The position numbers and the translations under genes were made by a program. Positions 54,301 to 63,089 of a stretch of 64,000 bases of DNA are shown here, piece after piece. Position 1 is the stretch's first letter. Every line of letters starts with the position of its first letter. The notes under the pieces were generated by a model. That model worked only from the letters and a program-made list of their open reading frames with translations, searched no databases and was not told where the DNA came from. Source of the stretch: Bacteroidota bacterium (lineage in GTDB: Bacteria > Bacteroidota > Bacteroidia > Chitinophagales > LD1); the NCBI GenBank assembly GCA_947478005.1, contig CANJVG010000003.1, positions 1 to 64,000 on the forward strand, written 5' to 3'.

Positions 54301-55642
54301 TTGTGATTTTTACCTTTTCAATTCTGTTTTTCAATACAGATATAATGGTGAACTTATAATTCAGTAATTTCATTTCCTCCCCGTTTTTAGGAATACGACC
54401 TACTATTTCAAGTATCAGGCCGGCTATAGTTTCTGATTCACCCCTTAGTTCGTCAAAGGTAACTATGGGCATCTCCATTAAATGGCATACATCTACTAAT
54501 GGGGTGCTGCCATTAAATAGAAAATTGCGGTCATCAATTTTTTTAAATCCGGTTTCTGTTGCTTCATCAAACTCATCAGTGATGTCTCCAACAACCTCTT
54601 CAACAATATCCTCAAGAGTAATTATTCCAGCTGTGCCACCAAATTCATCGGCTACAATCGCCAAGTGCTTTCTGTTCTGTTGAATTTCACGTAGCAGATC
54701 ATCTATTTTCTTTGTTTCCGGAACGAAGAAGGGTTCGCGAACTAAACTCTGCCAGCCAAATTTTATATCCTGATTCAAGTGTTCAATCAAATCCTTGATG
54801 TTTAACACCCCAACCATATTATCGGGAGTCTCTTTATAAACAGGATATCGGGAATACCCGTGCTCTCGGACGAAACCCATTAACTCCACAAAGTTGTAAT
54901 CATAATCTATAGAAATCATAACTGAACGAGGGCGCATAACCTGTTTAACGGTAATATTCCCAAAATGAACAATCCCTTTAAGCAGTTTCGCATCTTGCTT
55001 AGATTCCTTCTTCTCTACCGTTATTTCAATCGCTTTGTTTATCTCTTCTATGTCAATTTCAGCATTGTATTTTTTCAACCTCCTTTCCAGAAATTGTGTG
55101 CCGCCCACTAACACAAAATTTACAGGTTGAAAAATTTTTATGAGCAGATTAAAAACACCACTCATGGCACGTGCAATTTTTACTTTGTTATAAGTAGCAT
55201 ATACTTTTGGAGTAGCTTCCCCGAAGAGCACGAGGAAGAAGGTAACGACAAGCACGTTCCAAAGAAACTCAATTGCATAGGCAGGCAAGATAAATTCTCC
55301 AATTGCATAATCGTGAAAGTTGAACATCTTCTTGGTAACAAAGTAAGAAGTAACGACTACACCAATGTTAACCAGATTGTTGCTGATAAGAATGGTTGAA
55401 AGAAGATACCGCGGCTTATCTAAAAGTTTCCCTACTCGATTATCGGCAGGGTCTTCGCTTTCGCGAAGCGCATCCACCTCAACATGGCTCAAAGAGAAAT
55501 ACGCTATTTCGCTGGCCGACATTACTGCCGAGCAAATAATCAATAGTAAAATAATAAAGTTCGCTATAAAAACAGCAGTAGTTGGCGCGTTGACAAACGA
55601 CTGCAAAAAGACAAAGTGTGAGCTACTAAAATCAGCGTCCAA
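54290..55642 (-). CDS. gldE: Gliding motility-associated protein GldE (CorC/HlyC family, DUF21 + CBS)
   Basis: SASEIAYFSLSHVEVDALRE; VMRPRSVMISIDYDYNFVELMGFVREHGYSRYPVYKET; VADEFGGTAGIITLEDIVEEVVGDI. Confidence 0.93.
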   Translation of the reverse strand: MDADFSSSHFVFLQSFVNAPTTAVFIANFIILLLIICSAVMSASEIAYFSLSHVEVDALRESEDPADNRVGKLLDKPRYLLSTILISNNLVNIGVVVTSYFVTKKMFNFHDYAIGEFILPAYAIEFLWNVLVVTFFLVLFGEATPKVYATYNKVKIARAMSGVFNLLIKIFQPVNFVLVGGTQFLERRLKKYNAEIDIEEINKAIEITVEKKESKQDAKLLKGIVHFGNITVKQVMRPRSVMISIDYDYNFVELMGFVREHGYSRYPVYKETPDNMVGVLNIKDLIEHLNQDIKFGWQSLVREPFFVPETKKIDDLLREIQQNRKHLAIVADEFGGTAGIITLEDIVEEVVGDITDEFDEATETGFKKIDDRNFLFNGSTPLVDVCHLMEMPIVTFDELRGESETIAGLILEIVGRIPKNGEEMKLLNYKFTIISVLKNRIEKVKITNEA

Positions 55643-55663
55643 TGGTTATGGTTTAGAAAGAAA

Positions 55664-55690
55664 GAATCCCGCTTTTATAAGGCGGGATTC
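55664..55690 (-). terminator. Hairpin terminator downstream of ssb
   Basis: GAATCCCGC...GCGGGATTC. Confidence 0.65.
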
Positions 55691-55708
55691 AAAAATCAAT
55701 TTTGAAAT

Positions 55709-56149
55709 TTAGAATGGCAAATCATCATCTGGTGCAGAAGTATTAGCAGGCGCTTCTTCGCGAACAGGAGAATTTGAATTAGATGTGGGTGCAGAATAAC
55801 TTCCGCCACCACCGGAATCTTTTTTACTGTCTAACATTTTAAATCCTTCGCAAACGACTTCTGTTACATAGCGCTTGTTACCGTCTTTGTCATCATAAGA
55901 GCGTGTTTTTATTTTACCTTCTACATGAATCAAGCTGCCCTTTTTCAAGTACTTTTCGGCTACCTCCGCTAACTTTGGAGTAGGGATTTTCACATTGTGC
56001 CAATCAGTTTGCTCTACCTTGTTACCTTGCTTGTCTTTGTAACTATCATCTGTAGCAACGGTGAATTCTGCAATCGCGCCACCGTTTTCGAAATGTTTTA
56101 CTACAGGGTCTTTGCCCAATCTGCCTATAAGAAATACTTTGTTAACCAT
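55709..56149 (-). CDS. ssb: Single-stranded DNA-binding protein
   Basis: MVNKVFLIGRLGKDPVVKHFENGGAIAEFTVATDD; C-terminal DDDLPF. Confidence 0.96.
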   Translation of the reverse strand: MVNKVFLIGRLGKDPVVKHFENGGAIAEFTVATDDSYKDKQGNKVEQTDWHNVKIPTPKLAEVAEKYLKKGSLIHVEGKIKTRSYDDKDGNKRYVTEVVCEGFKMLDSKKDSGGGGSYSAPTSNSNSPVREEAPANTSAPDDDLPF

Positions 56150-56185
56150 AGCTATAAATTTTATGTGTTTGAAATAATGGGAATA

Positions 56186-57247
56186 CTAAAGTAAGGACTT
56201 TTCAAATAAAAACAAATGAATTGTTTTTGGTAAGGCTAATTGAGCGAGCGCCTTAATCTTAACTAGCCTTGCTTTTTCTATTTGTAAAGCGCGAATATCC
56301 TTTACCACAAGATGAATAAACCGAAAATGAATTTTCTGATGCGAGAGCAGTTGAATAATTTCTTTTGAGCTCGATTCAATTTTAAAGTCTTCTGTTTTGA
56401 GGAATTTCAAAAGGGTGTTCTTCAAATTCTTCGTCAACGGCTTTTCTGTTTCAATCAGCGGTAGTTCATAGAGGCTTTTCCAGATGTCGCTATCGGTTCG
56501 CTTTTGAATGAAGATTTCTTTCTCGTTTTTAATCACCAGGTAATTGAAGTAGCGATTTCTGATTTTGGTTTTCTTTTCTCGATACGGGAGCACATCAATC
56601 GTCCCTTCTTTTTTTGCCACACATATTTTGTTCAATGGGCAAACCTCACATTTCGGATTTGGAGGCACACACACGGTGCCTCCAAAATCCATAATAGCCT
56701 GATTGTAAATGGCAGGATTCTTTTCATCCAAAACCTCTTGTGCAAGCTGGGCAAATTCTTTCTTCCCTTCGGTAATATCGAAAGCAGTTTCTACGCCAAA
56801 CACACGCGATAAAACACGAATAACGTTTCCATCTACCACGGCTTTTTTTTCGCTAAAGGCAAACGAAGCAATTGCCGCAGCGGTATAATCACCCACACCC
56901 CTCAGCTTCTTCAATCCATCGAAGGTGTTTGGAAATATTCCTTTGTAATTCTGCTGAATGTTCTTGGCTGTTTCGTGCAGGTTTCGTGCGCGGGAGTAAT
57001 AACCCAACCCCTGCCAAAGCCGCATTACTTCATCTTCTTTTGCCAGTGCCAGATGTTTTACGCTCGGATATTTTTCCTTAAACCGAAGAAAATAAGGAAG
57101 CCCCTGCTCTACTCGCGTTTGTTGCAAAATAATTTCACTCAGCCAGATGTAATAGGGATTCTTTTCTCCCTTCCAGGGCATCTCGCGCCTGTTCTCTTCT
57201 TCGTTCCATTGCAATAAAAGAGCAGCAAATTTTTTCTTGCTGTTCAT
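56186..57247 (-). CDS. mutY: A/G-specific adenine glycosylase
   Basis: WLSEIILQQTRVEQGLPYFLRF; LRGVGDYTAAAIASFAF; CPLNKIC FeS motif. Confidence 0.95.
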   Translation of the reverse strand: MNSKKKFAALLLQWNEEENRREMPWKGEKNPYYIWLSEIILQQTRVEQGLPYFLRFKEKYPSVKHLALAKEDEVMRLWQGLGYYSRARNLHETAKNIQQNYKGIFPNTFDGLKKLRGVGDYTAAAIASFAFSEKKAVVDGNVIRVLSRVFGVETAFDITEGKKEFAQLAQEVLDEKNPAIYNQAIMDFGGTVCVPPNPKCEVCPLNKICVAKKEGTIDVLPYREKKTKIRNRYFNYLVIKNEKEIFIQKRTDSDIWKSLYELPLIETEKPLTKNLKNTLLKFLKTEDFKIESSSKEIIQLLSHQKIHFRFIHLVVKDIRALQIEKARLVKIKALAQLALPKTIHLFLFEKSLL

Positions 57248-58336
57248 CTATGGAATGGTGTAGTTGATTTGTGTGGTGGCGTTAGTGGTGCTGTGCTCTG
57301 GCAAGGTGAATGTTGTAGGGGTGGCACTAAGCCAATCGCCATGATAATTGTAGATGTTTCCATCCGTATCATACATGGCATAGAGATAATAAGTGCCAGG
57401 GTGCATGTAGTTGAAAGTGAAGTCATGGTCGTTGGAAGGAAGGCTGACATAGCGCGAACGACATTTCAGGTTAATGGTGATGCCGGAGAACAATGGCTGT
57501 GTAGTAATCATCAACAGCACCTTTTTATTCGGATTGGGTGAATGAGTTCCGTCAAAAGAATAGCTGATAGTTGCTTTGCCAAGGTAAGGTTGCTGCGCTT
57601 CGGTATATGGGTCGGCACCGGTGGTAGAATAAAAAATAGATTCAGGTTGACCGGTGAAGGAAGGGGAGAAATCTTTTGTCAAAGTTTTTTGTGGGAAATT
57701 AAAATGACTTACTGCATTGGCGCAGGAAGTAAGGTCTTGCAAACCTGCGCTCCAACTCATGTGCAAAACAGGAGCTGTCAATGAATTCAGTTTGTTGGTG
57801 TATGACCTAAGGGTCATACTATCGCCTTTAAAAATCACCTCGCTGTAGGCGCGGTTTCTGCCCTTCACTATTTCCGAGAAGAGGTAATACGATTGCGCAC
57901 TCGTTTCCGAAACACTGTCGGCCAGCAAATAGGAAACCCTTGTAAACCCCGCAAAGCCGCCACCGTTTCTGAAACATACTTTGTAGCTGCCGTTGTATTT
58001 GGCAATGAAGAAAGACATGTGTATGTCGTTCAGACTGTCCAATTCATTCTTCGATGAAATCTGATTTTCAGAAATCGGTCTGAAATCTACAATCCATTCG
58101 GGATAGCTACCGAGCCCCGTGGTAGAAGTAACAGGTCCATCCCAGATTCCTTTTATCTTACTCAACAAGCCAAAACCCAGGGTGTTGTCGAGGGTGTAAA
58201 TGGTGGTGTCAACGGGTATTTGGGTGGTATCTACAGGAGGAGTGACGTTAGGGTTGGGTTTGTCTTTGCACGAGTTGGCAAAGAAAGCGAACACAAATAC
58301 CGACAGCAGAATCGCAAGGACCGAATATTTTTTCAT
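57248..58336 (-). CDS. Uncharacterised lipoprotein-like secreted protein
   Basis: MKKYSVLAILLSVFVFAFFANSCKDKPNPNVTPP lipobox-like start. Confidence 0.8.
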   Translation of the reverse strand: MKKYSVLAILLSVFVFAFFANSCKDKPNPNVTPPVDTTQIPVDTTIYTLDNTLGFGLLSKIKGIWDGPVTSTTGLGSYPEWIVDFRPISENQISSKNELDSLNDIHMSFFIAKYNGSYKVCFRNGGGFAGFTRVSYLLADSVSETSAQSYYLFSEIVKGRNRAYSEVIFKGDSMTLRSYTNKLNSLTAPVLHMSWSAGLQDLTSCANAVSHFNFPQKTLTKDFSPSFTGQPESIFYSTTGADPYTEAQQPYLGKATISYSFDGTHSPNPNKKVLLMITTQPLFSGITINLKCRSRYVSLPSNDHDFTFNYMHPGTYYLYAMYDTDGNIYNYHGDWLSATPTTFTLPEHSTTNATTQINYTIP

Positions 58337-58456
58337 GACTTGATTTTAATGCCACAAAGCTATGAACTATGAAGAAAGTTTTTGTTTGAAAGAATATTTT
58401 TCACCTTTATGCATATTTTTCAATTTACCATTGTATAACTAAACCAACCGTGGACC

Positions 58457-58771
58457 ATGAGAAAAGTTGACATTGTTTCTAAAATAGCCGATGTAACAGG
58501 AGTGCCGAAAACAGATGTATTGATTACCCTGGAGGCATTTTTTAAGGAAGTTAAAAACCAGGTGAAAACCGGAGAGAGCGTTTATGTACGGGGCTTCGGA
58601 AGTTTTGTGCCCAAACTGCGGGCAGAGAAAATAGGCCGCATTATTTCGCGCAAAGAATCTTGCGTTATTCCTGCTCATTATATTCCGGCCTTCAAACCTG
58701 CCCAGATTTTTGTGGATCAGGTGAAGAAGAATTTTAAGCCGGGGGATGAGAAAAAGGAGGAGCGGGCATAG
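58457..58771 (+). CDS. HU/IHF-family DNA-binding protein
   Basis: MRKVDIVSKIADVTGVPKTDVLITLEAFFKEVKNQVKTGESVYVRGFGSFVPKLRAEKIGR. Confidence 0.93.
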   Translation: MRKVDIVSKIADVTGVPKTDVLITLEAFFKEVKNQVKTGESVYVRGFGSFVPKLRAEKIGRIISRKESCVIPAHYIPAFKPAQIFVDQVKKNFKPGDEKKEERA

Positions 58772-58799
58772 CAGTAGTTTTTCTGCTGTTACAATAGAC

Positions 58800-58825
58800 G
58801 CGCCTGTGTTTCGAAATACAGGCGC
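58800..58825. terminator. Hairpin downstream of the HU gene
   Basis: GCGCCTGT gtTTCGAAat ACAGGCGC. Confidence 0.65.
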
Positions 58826-58881
58826 TGTATCTTTATCCAAAAGCCAGCAACAAATCAAAAGTAATTGCTCACCTGCTCGGT

Positions 58882-58946
58882 GAACAGGATATGAAAAGTC
58901 AAGAGCCGAAGAATTTCTTCGGCTCTTGACTTTTCATATCCTGTTC
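58882..58946. repeat. Perfect 65-bp palindrome (32-bp arms, 1-nt centre)
   Basis: GAACAGGATATGAAAAGTCAAGAGCCGAAGAA - T - TTCTTCGGCTCTTGACTTTTCATATCCTGTTC. Confidence 0.95.
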
Positions 58947-59000
58947 TGAATTTATTCCGATATTTGGTTTTTTAACACGTTTAGTGTTCCCCATCCCGAA

Positions 59001-59471
59001 TTTAATGAATCCGGACTCGAATTGAACGGAGCTGGAGGCGAGATAAACCACACTTTACCTACATTGAATTACCGAAGACCCACATTGAATCAGTAAAGAC
59101 TTAAATTGAATTAGTAAAGACATAGATTGAACAAGTAAATACTTACATTGTATTAGCAAATACTGACGTTTTATAAGTAGTTACCTAAGTTTTGTTAGGT
59201 AAACATGACATAAGACAAGCTTAACCTTGAAAAAAACAAGTATTTGCCTTGATTGTATCATGTTTTACCTTCATTGTTCAAGTTCAAATGACCTCTGACC
59301 TCATTCAATGAGGTTCTGGGGCTATTCAATGGACATTTTGGACTATACAAACAGGTTAAACAGCCATTCTTACAGCCTCCGAACCTGTTCAATTGAATTC
59401 TGGCTTTGTTCAAACAGAGTCTGTTGCCATTCAAGCCAAATCCCGAGTTCTTCAACCCAATGAACCCATAA
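59001..59471. repeat. Array C: about 22 degenerate units in exact 21-bp register, two sub-arrays of opposite orientation
   Basis: Sub-array C1 in register at 59001, 59022, (59043), 59064, 59085, 59106, 59127, 59148, 59169, 59190, 59211, 59232, 59253, 59274; sub-array C2 at 59304, 59325, 59346, 59367, 59388, 59409, 59430, 59451. Confidence 0.92.
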
Positions 59472-59601
59472 ATTTTATGAAGCCACTTGCTTCGGACTGC
59501 TTTGTAGAATACGGACAATCTCTATTCCCATTTAATTAAGTTTGTTTACTGTGAAGCGGATGACCGCCTCCGTCATTTCCACTTAACATTAAACCCGCAA
59601 C

Positions 59602-60405
59602 TTGCGCCCTATGAGTGAACGAAAACGAAAAGTAAAGGTGGTTGTCATCTCCGATATTCATTTGGGTTTTGTGGGTTGTCGCGCCAAAGAGCTCAATAAA
59701 TATTTAAAAAGTGTGGAGCCCGAAATACTCATTATCAATGGCGATTTCATCGACATCTGGCAGTTTCGTACCTACTATTTTCCCAAGTCACACTCCAAGG
59801 TATTGCAGCGCGTGTTCAAATTTATTTCGGAGGGCGTGAAGGTTTATTACCTCACCGGCAACCACGATGAAATGTTGCGCAGATACAGCGGGTTGAATTT
59901 GGGCAATCTGGAATTGGAGGACAAATTGGTGCTGGATTTGGATGGGAAAAAGCATTGGTTTTTTCACGGAGATATTTTTGATGTGACCATGCAGGGCTCG
60001 CGGTGGCTCGCCAAGTTAGGGACCACGGGCTACGAACTCTTAATTCTAATCAACAAACTCGTCAACTTTTTTCTCACGCTTTTTGGCCGCCAAATATCTT
60101 CCTTTTCGCAACAGGTAAAATTTGCCAGCAAGCGCGGTATTAAGAAATTGCACAACCACGAAACCACCGCTGCCGAAATTGCTTTGGACCAAGGCTATGA
60201 TGTGGTCATAAACGGGCACGTTCATTTGCCCTGCATTAAAGAAATCAAAACCGAACGCGGCAGCGTGCTCTATTTAAACAGTGGTGATTGGGTAGAAAAC
60301 ATGACGGCCCTGGAATACAATAATGGCGAATGGAAGTTGGTTTGGTATAAGAATCTGATTTTCCCCGAAACATGGCTAAAGGTAGAAGAAGAAGATTTGC
60401 CATAG
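59602..60405 (+). CDS. Metallophosphoesterase, UDP-2,3-diacylglucosamine hydrolase (LpxH)-like
   Basis: VVVISDIHLGFVGCRAKELNKYL; IINGDFIDIW; LTGNHDEMLRRYSG; WFFHGDIFD; VINGHVHLP. Confidence 0.9.
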   Translation: MRPMSERKRKVKVVVISDIHLGFVGCRAKELNKYLKSVEPEILIINGDFIDIWQFRTYYFPKSHSKVLQRVFKFISEGVKVYYLTGNHDEMLRRYSGLNLGNLELEDKLVLDLDGKKHWFFHGDIFDVTMQGSRWLAKLGTTGYELLILINKLVNFFLTLFGRQISSFSQQVKFASKRGIKKLHNHETTAAEIALDQGYDVVINGHVHLPCIKEIKTERGSVLYLNSGDWVENMTALEYNNGEWKLVWYKNLIFPETWLKVEEEDLP

Positions 60406-60415
60406 TAGTAGATTC

Positions 60416-60524
60416 GTGATTAGTTGATTGGAAAATCGGTGGATTAGTAAATACAATTTAGGAAACTAAAGGCTGTTTGTATTTACTGATTTACAAGTCC
60501 ACTAATCTCTAATCCACCAATCAC
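60416..60524. repeat. Long imperfect intergenic hairpin topped by TTTAG-GAAA-CTAAA
   Basis: GTGATTAGTTGATTGG...GTGGATTAGTAAATACA (60416-60455) / TGTATTTACTG...CCACTAATCTCTAATCCACCAATCAC (60478-60524). Confidence 0.85.
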
Positions 60525-60580
60525 TATTTGTTTATTTCGAAATTCTTCTACTTTCATTTTTTTAACTATTAGCCCCGCCC

Positions 60581-62980
60581 ATGAAAAAACTCTACGCTGT
60601 AATTTTTGTCACCACATTTTTTCTCCAATCTCTATCTGCCCAAAACGGTGAACTCTCCGGCTTAGTTAAAGAATCAGACAATGGTGAGACGGTTAGTTCC
60701 GTAGCCGTTAAATATGGTAAAGGCAAAGGCGTGATAACCGATGCCGTGGGCAAATATGTTCTGTCGCTGCCCGCAGGCGAATATGAAATTTCCTTTAGTG
60801 CCATCGGTTACAAAACCCAAAAGCATAAAATAACTCTGGTTGCAGGCGACAAACAAAAGCTCGATATCAAGTTAAATTCAGACGTTTTTAAGTTGAATGA
60901 AGTGGTGTCCGTTAGCCAATATAAAAAGAATGCGGCTAAAGAAACTGTTTCGACCAGTGTAATTGGTAGGGATCAGATTAAGAACACAAACAGCAATGAC
61001 CTAGGCGAAGTGGTCAATAAAACATCGGGTGTGCTGGTGCAGGACGGGCAGATTTCTATTCGCGGAGGAAGCTCTTATTCGTATGGAGTTGGTTCGCGCA
61101 CAGCGGTGCTTACCGATGGTTTATCGCTAAGCAGTGCCGATTTGGGTCAAACACAAAACACTTTTGTTCCATTAGAAAATGTAAAACAAGTAGAGGTTAT
61201 TAAAGGAGCATCTTCGGTTATTTATGGCTCTTCAGCATTGAATGGTGTGATCAACGTTATCACCGATTGGCCAAAGGAATCGGAACCCCGAACGGAGATA
61301 GAAACCAATGCCGGAGTTTCTGATCAACCAATAGACCCACGCAAGAAGTGGTGGGGTTCATCTCCACCGTTTTTGGGCAGCATCAATATTAATCACCAAC
61401 GCAGAATCAAAGATTTGCAACTGGTGGTGGGTGCCAACATTTCCTATAACAGCAGTTTTTTGCAAGGCGATAACAGCTGGCGGTTGCGAGCTATGTTTAA
61501 AACACGGTACATAGACCCGAAGCATGTAGGTATTACTTATGGCGTAAACGGTAGTGTTCAATTAGAGCGCGCTGACCAATTTTTTATTTCCAGCGATTTA
61601 GATTCGGGAGCTTTGAGGCCTGCTGCTTCTTCAAGTAGCGATTACAACAAGATTACCATTGATCCGCATTTTAATTACAGCAACCCCAAGGGGCACAACT
61701 ACAAACTCAATGTCCGCTACATGAATATTTTCCGGAAGGGAAACGGATCAGATATAGATGCAGTGAGCCATTCTATGATTATCGACAATCAATATCAATA
61801 TCGGTTTAGAAAAGATTTGTTGATCGTTACGGCCGGTGTTCCGTTTTCTTTCGGCTATTCGCAAAGCAATCTTTATTCAAGGAGCGGTCCTCACTTTAAT
61901 TTTAACTGGGCCCTTTATACCCAAGTGGAATTCAATTATAAGGTGCTGTCGCTACAGGGTGGTTTTCGCTATGAAATAGCCGGTTTAGATACACTAATGA
62001 ACTATGGCCTTCCGACCACCATAAAAAACAAGCAAGTAGGCCTTCCTGTTTTCAGAGCCGGCATGAATATTCAGGCAAGCAAGTCAACAAATATCCGGCT
62101 AAGTTGGGGGCAGGGTTATCGCATACCTACCATTGCCGAAAAATATTTGGCCGCTCAATTTACAGGCATTGTAAACATTGTGCCTAACGATACCCTTAAA
62201 ACCGAAACCGGCTGGAATTTTGAATTTGGCATACAACAGGGTGTACAGATTAAAAACTGGAAATTAGGCGTTGACTTTGCCTTCTTTTGGCAGGAGAGTA
62301 AAAACTTTATTGAGTATAATGTGGGGATATGGGACAATAAATATTCCAATGGCGACACCATTCTTCCCAAATCTTTTGAGGCCTTTCCCGGAAAGCTTTT
62401 AGGCCCTAAGCCTGTTAATATCGAAAACTCGCGTACTGCTGGCTATGAAATCGGATTAATGAGCAGTGGCAAAATTGGTCCTGTTGGTTTGAGGATTAAC
62501 GCAGGCTACACCTACAATTTTCCTACCAGAAAGGATGGTGACACTGGCAGTATAGGTTACAGTACGAAGCAATTCTTGCATGATATGTTTGCCTTTAACA
62601 GCAAGCGCGTGGATTCTGCTACTAAGCAATATATATTGGGCTATCGCATCCGCCACTTAGTGCGTGCAGATATTGAAATTTCCTTTTGGAAAGCATACCT
62701 GGGCGCTACCTTCTATTATGCGTCCACCCCTGAAAAGGTACCAAAATTTTTTAAAGATGTTTCCAATGCTATATTCCACGATGAGAATGCTGTAGACAAA
62801 TACTTAGCCAGTCGCGGCAATGGCGATTTTGCTATTGATTTGCGAGCAGGAATAAAATTTACAGACCGTTTTACGATGGGGTTTATTGTCAAGAATGTGA
62901 CCAACAATCTCTACTCGCTCAGACCTGGTCGGCCAGAGCCATTGCGAAACTATACCTTCCAGTTTAGGTATAACTTTTAA
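60581..62980 (+). CDS. TonB-dependent outer-membrane receptor with N-terminal carboxypeptidase-like domain
   Basis: GELSGLVKESDNGETVSSVAVKYGKGKGVITDAVGKYVLSLPAGEYEISFSAIGYKTQ; plug VLVQDGQISIRGGSSYSYGVGSRTAVLTDGLSL; C-terminal YTFQFRYNF. Confidence 0.95.
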   Translation: MKKLYAVIFVTTFFLQSLSAQNGELSGLVKESDNGETVSSVAVKYGKGKGVITDAVGKYVLSLPAGEYEISFSAIGYKTQKHKITLVAGDKQKLDIKLNSDVFKLNEVVSVSQYKKNAAKETVSTSVIGRDQIKNTNSNDLGEVVNKTSGVLVQDGQISIRGGSSYSYGVGSRTAVLTDGLSLSSADLGQTQNTFVPLENVKQVEVIKGASSVIYGSSALNGVINVITDWPKESEPRTEIETNAGVSDQPIDPRKKWWGSSPPFLGSININHQRRIKDLQLVVGANISYNSSFLQGDNSWRLRAMFKTRYIDPKHVGITYGVNGSVQLERADQFFISSDLDSGALRPAASSSSDYNKITIDPHFNYSNPKGHNYKLNVRYMNIFRKGNGSDIDAVSHSMIIDNQYQYRFRKDLLIVTAGVPFSFGYSQSNLYSRSGPHFNFNWALYTQVEFNYKVLSLQGGFRYEIAGLDTLMNYGLPTTIKNKQVGLPVFRAGMNIQASKSTNIRLSWGQGYRIPTIAEKYLAAQFTGIVNIVPNDTLKTETGWNFEFGIQQGVQIKNWKLGVDFAFFWQESKNFIEYNVGIWDNKYSNGDTILPKSFEAFPGKLLGPKPVNIENSRTAGYEIGLMSSGKIGPVGLRINAGYTYNFPTRKDGDTGSIGYSTKQFLHDMFAFNSKRVDSATKQYILGYRIRHLVRADIEISFWKAYLGATFYYASTPEKVPKFFKDVSNAIFHDENAVDKYLASRGNGDFAIDLRAGIKFTDRFTMGFIVKNVTNNLYSLRPGRPEPLRNYTFQFRYNF

Positions 62981-63089
62981 GTTCAGGTAATCCGCTTTAT
63001 CTGCAGAATTTCTAAGCGGAAGAAAATATTTGCGATAATCCGCTGTGGTCTATCGCATATTTTCACCTTTGCGCCTCAAATTTTTGCCT

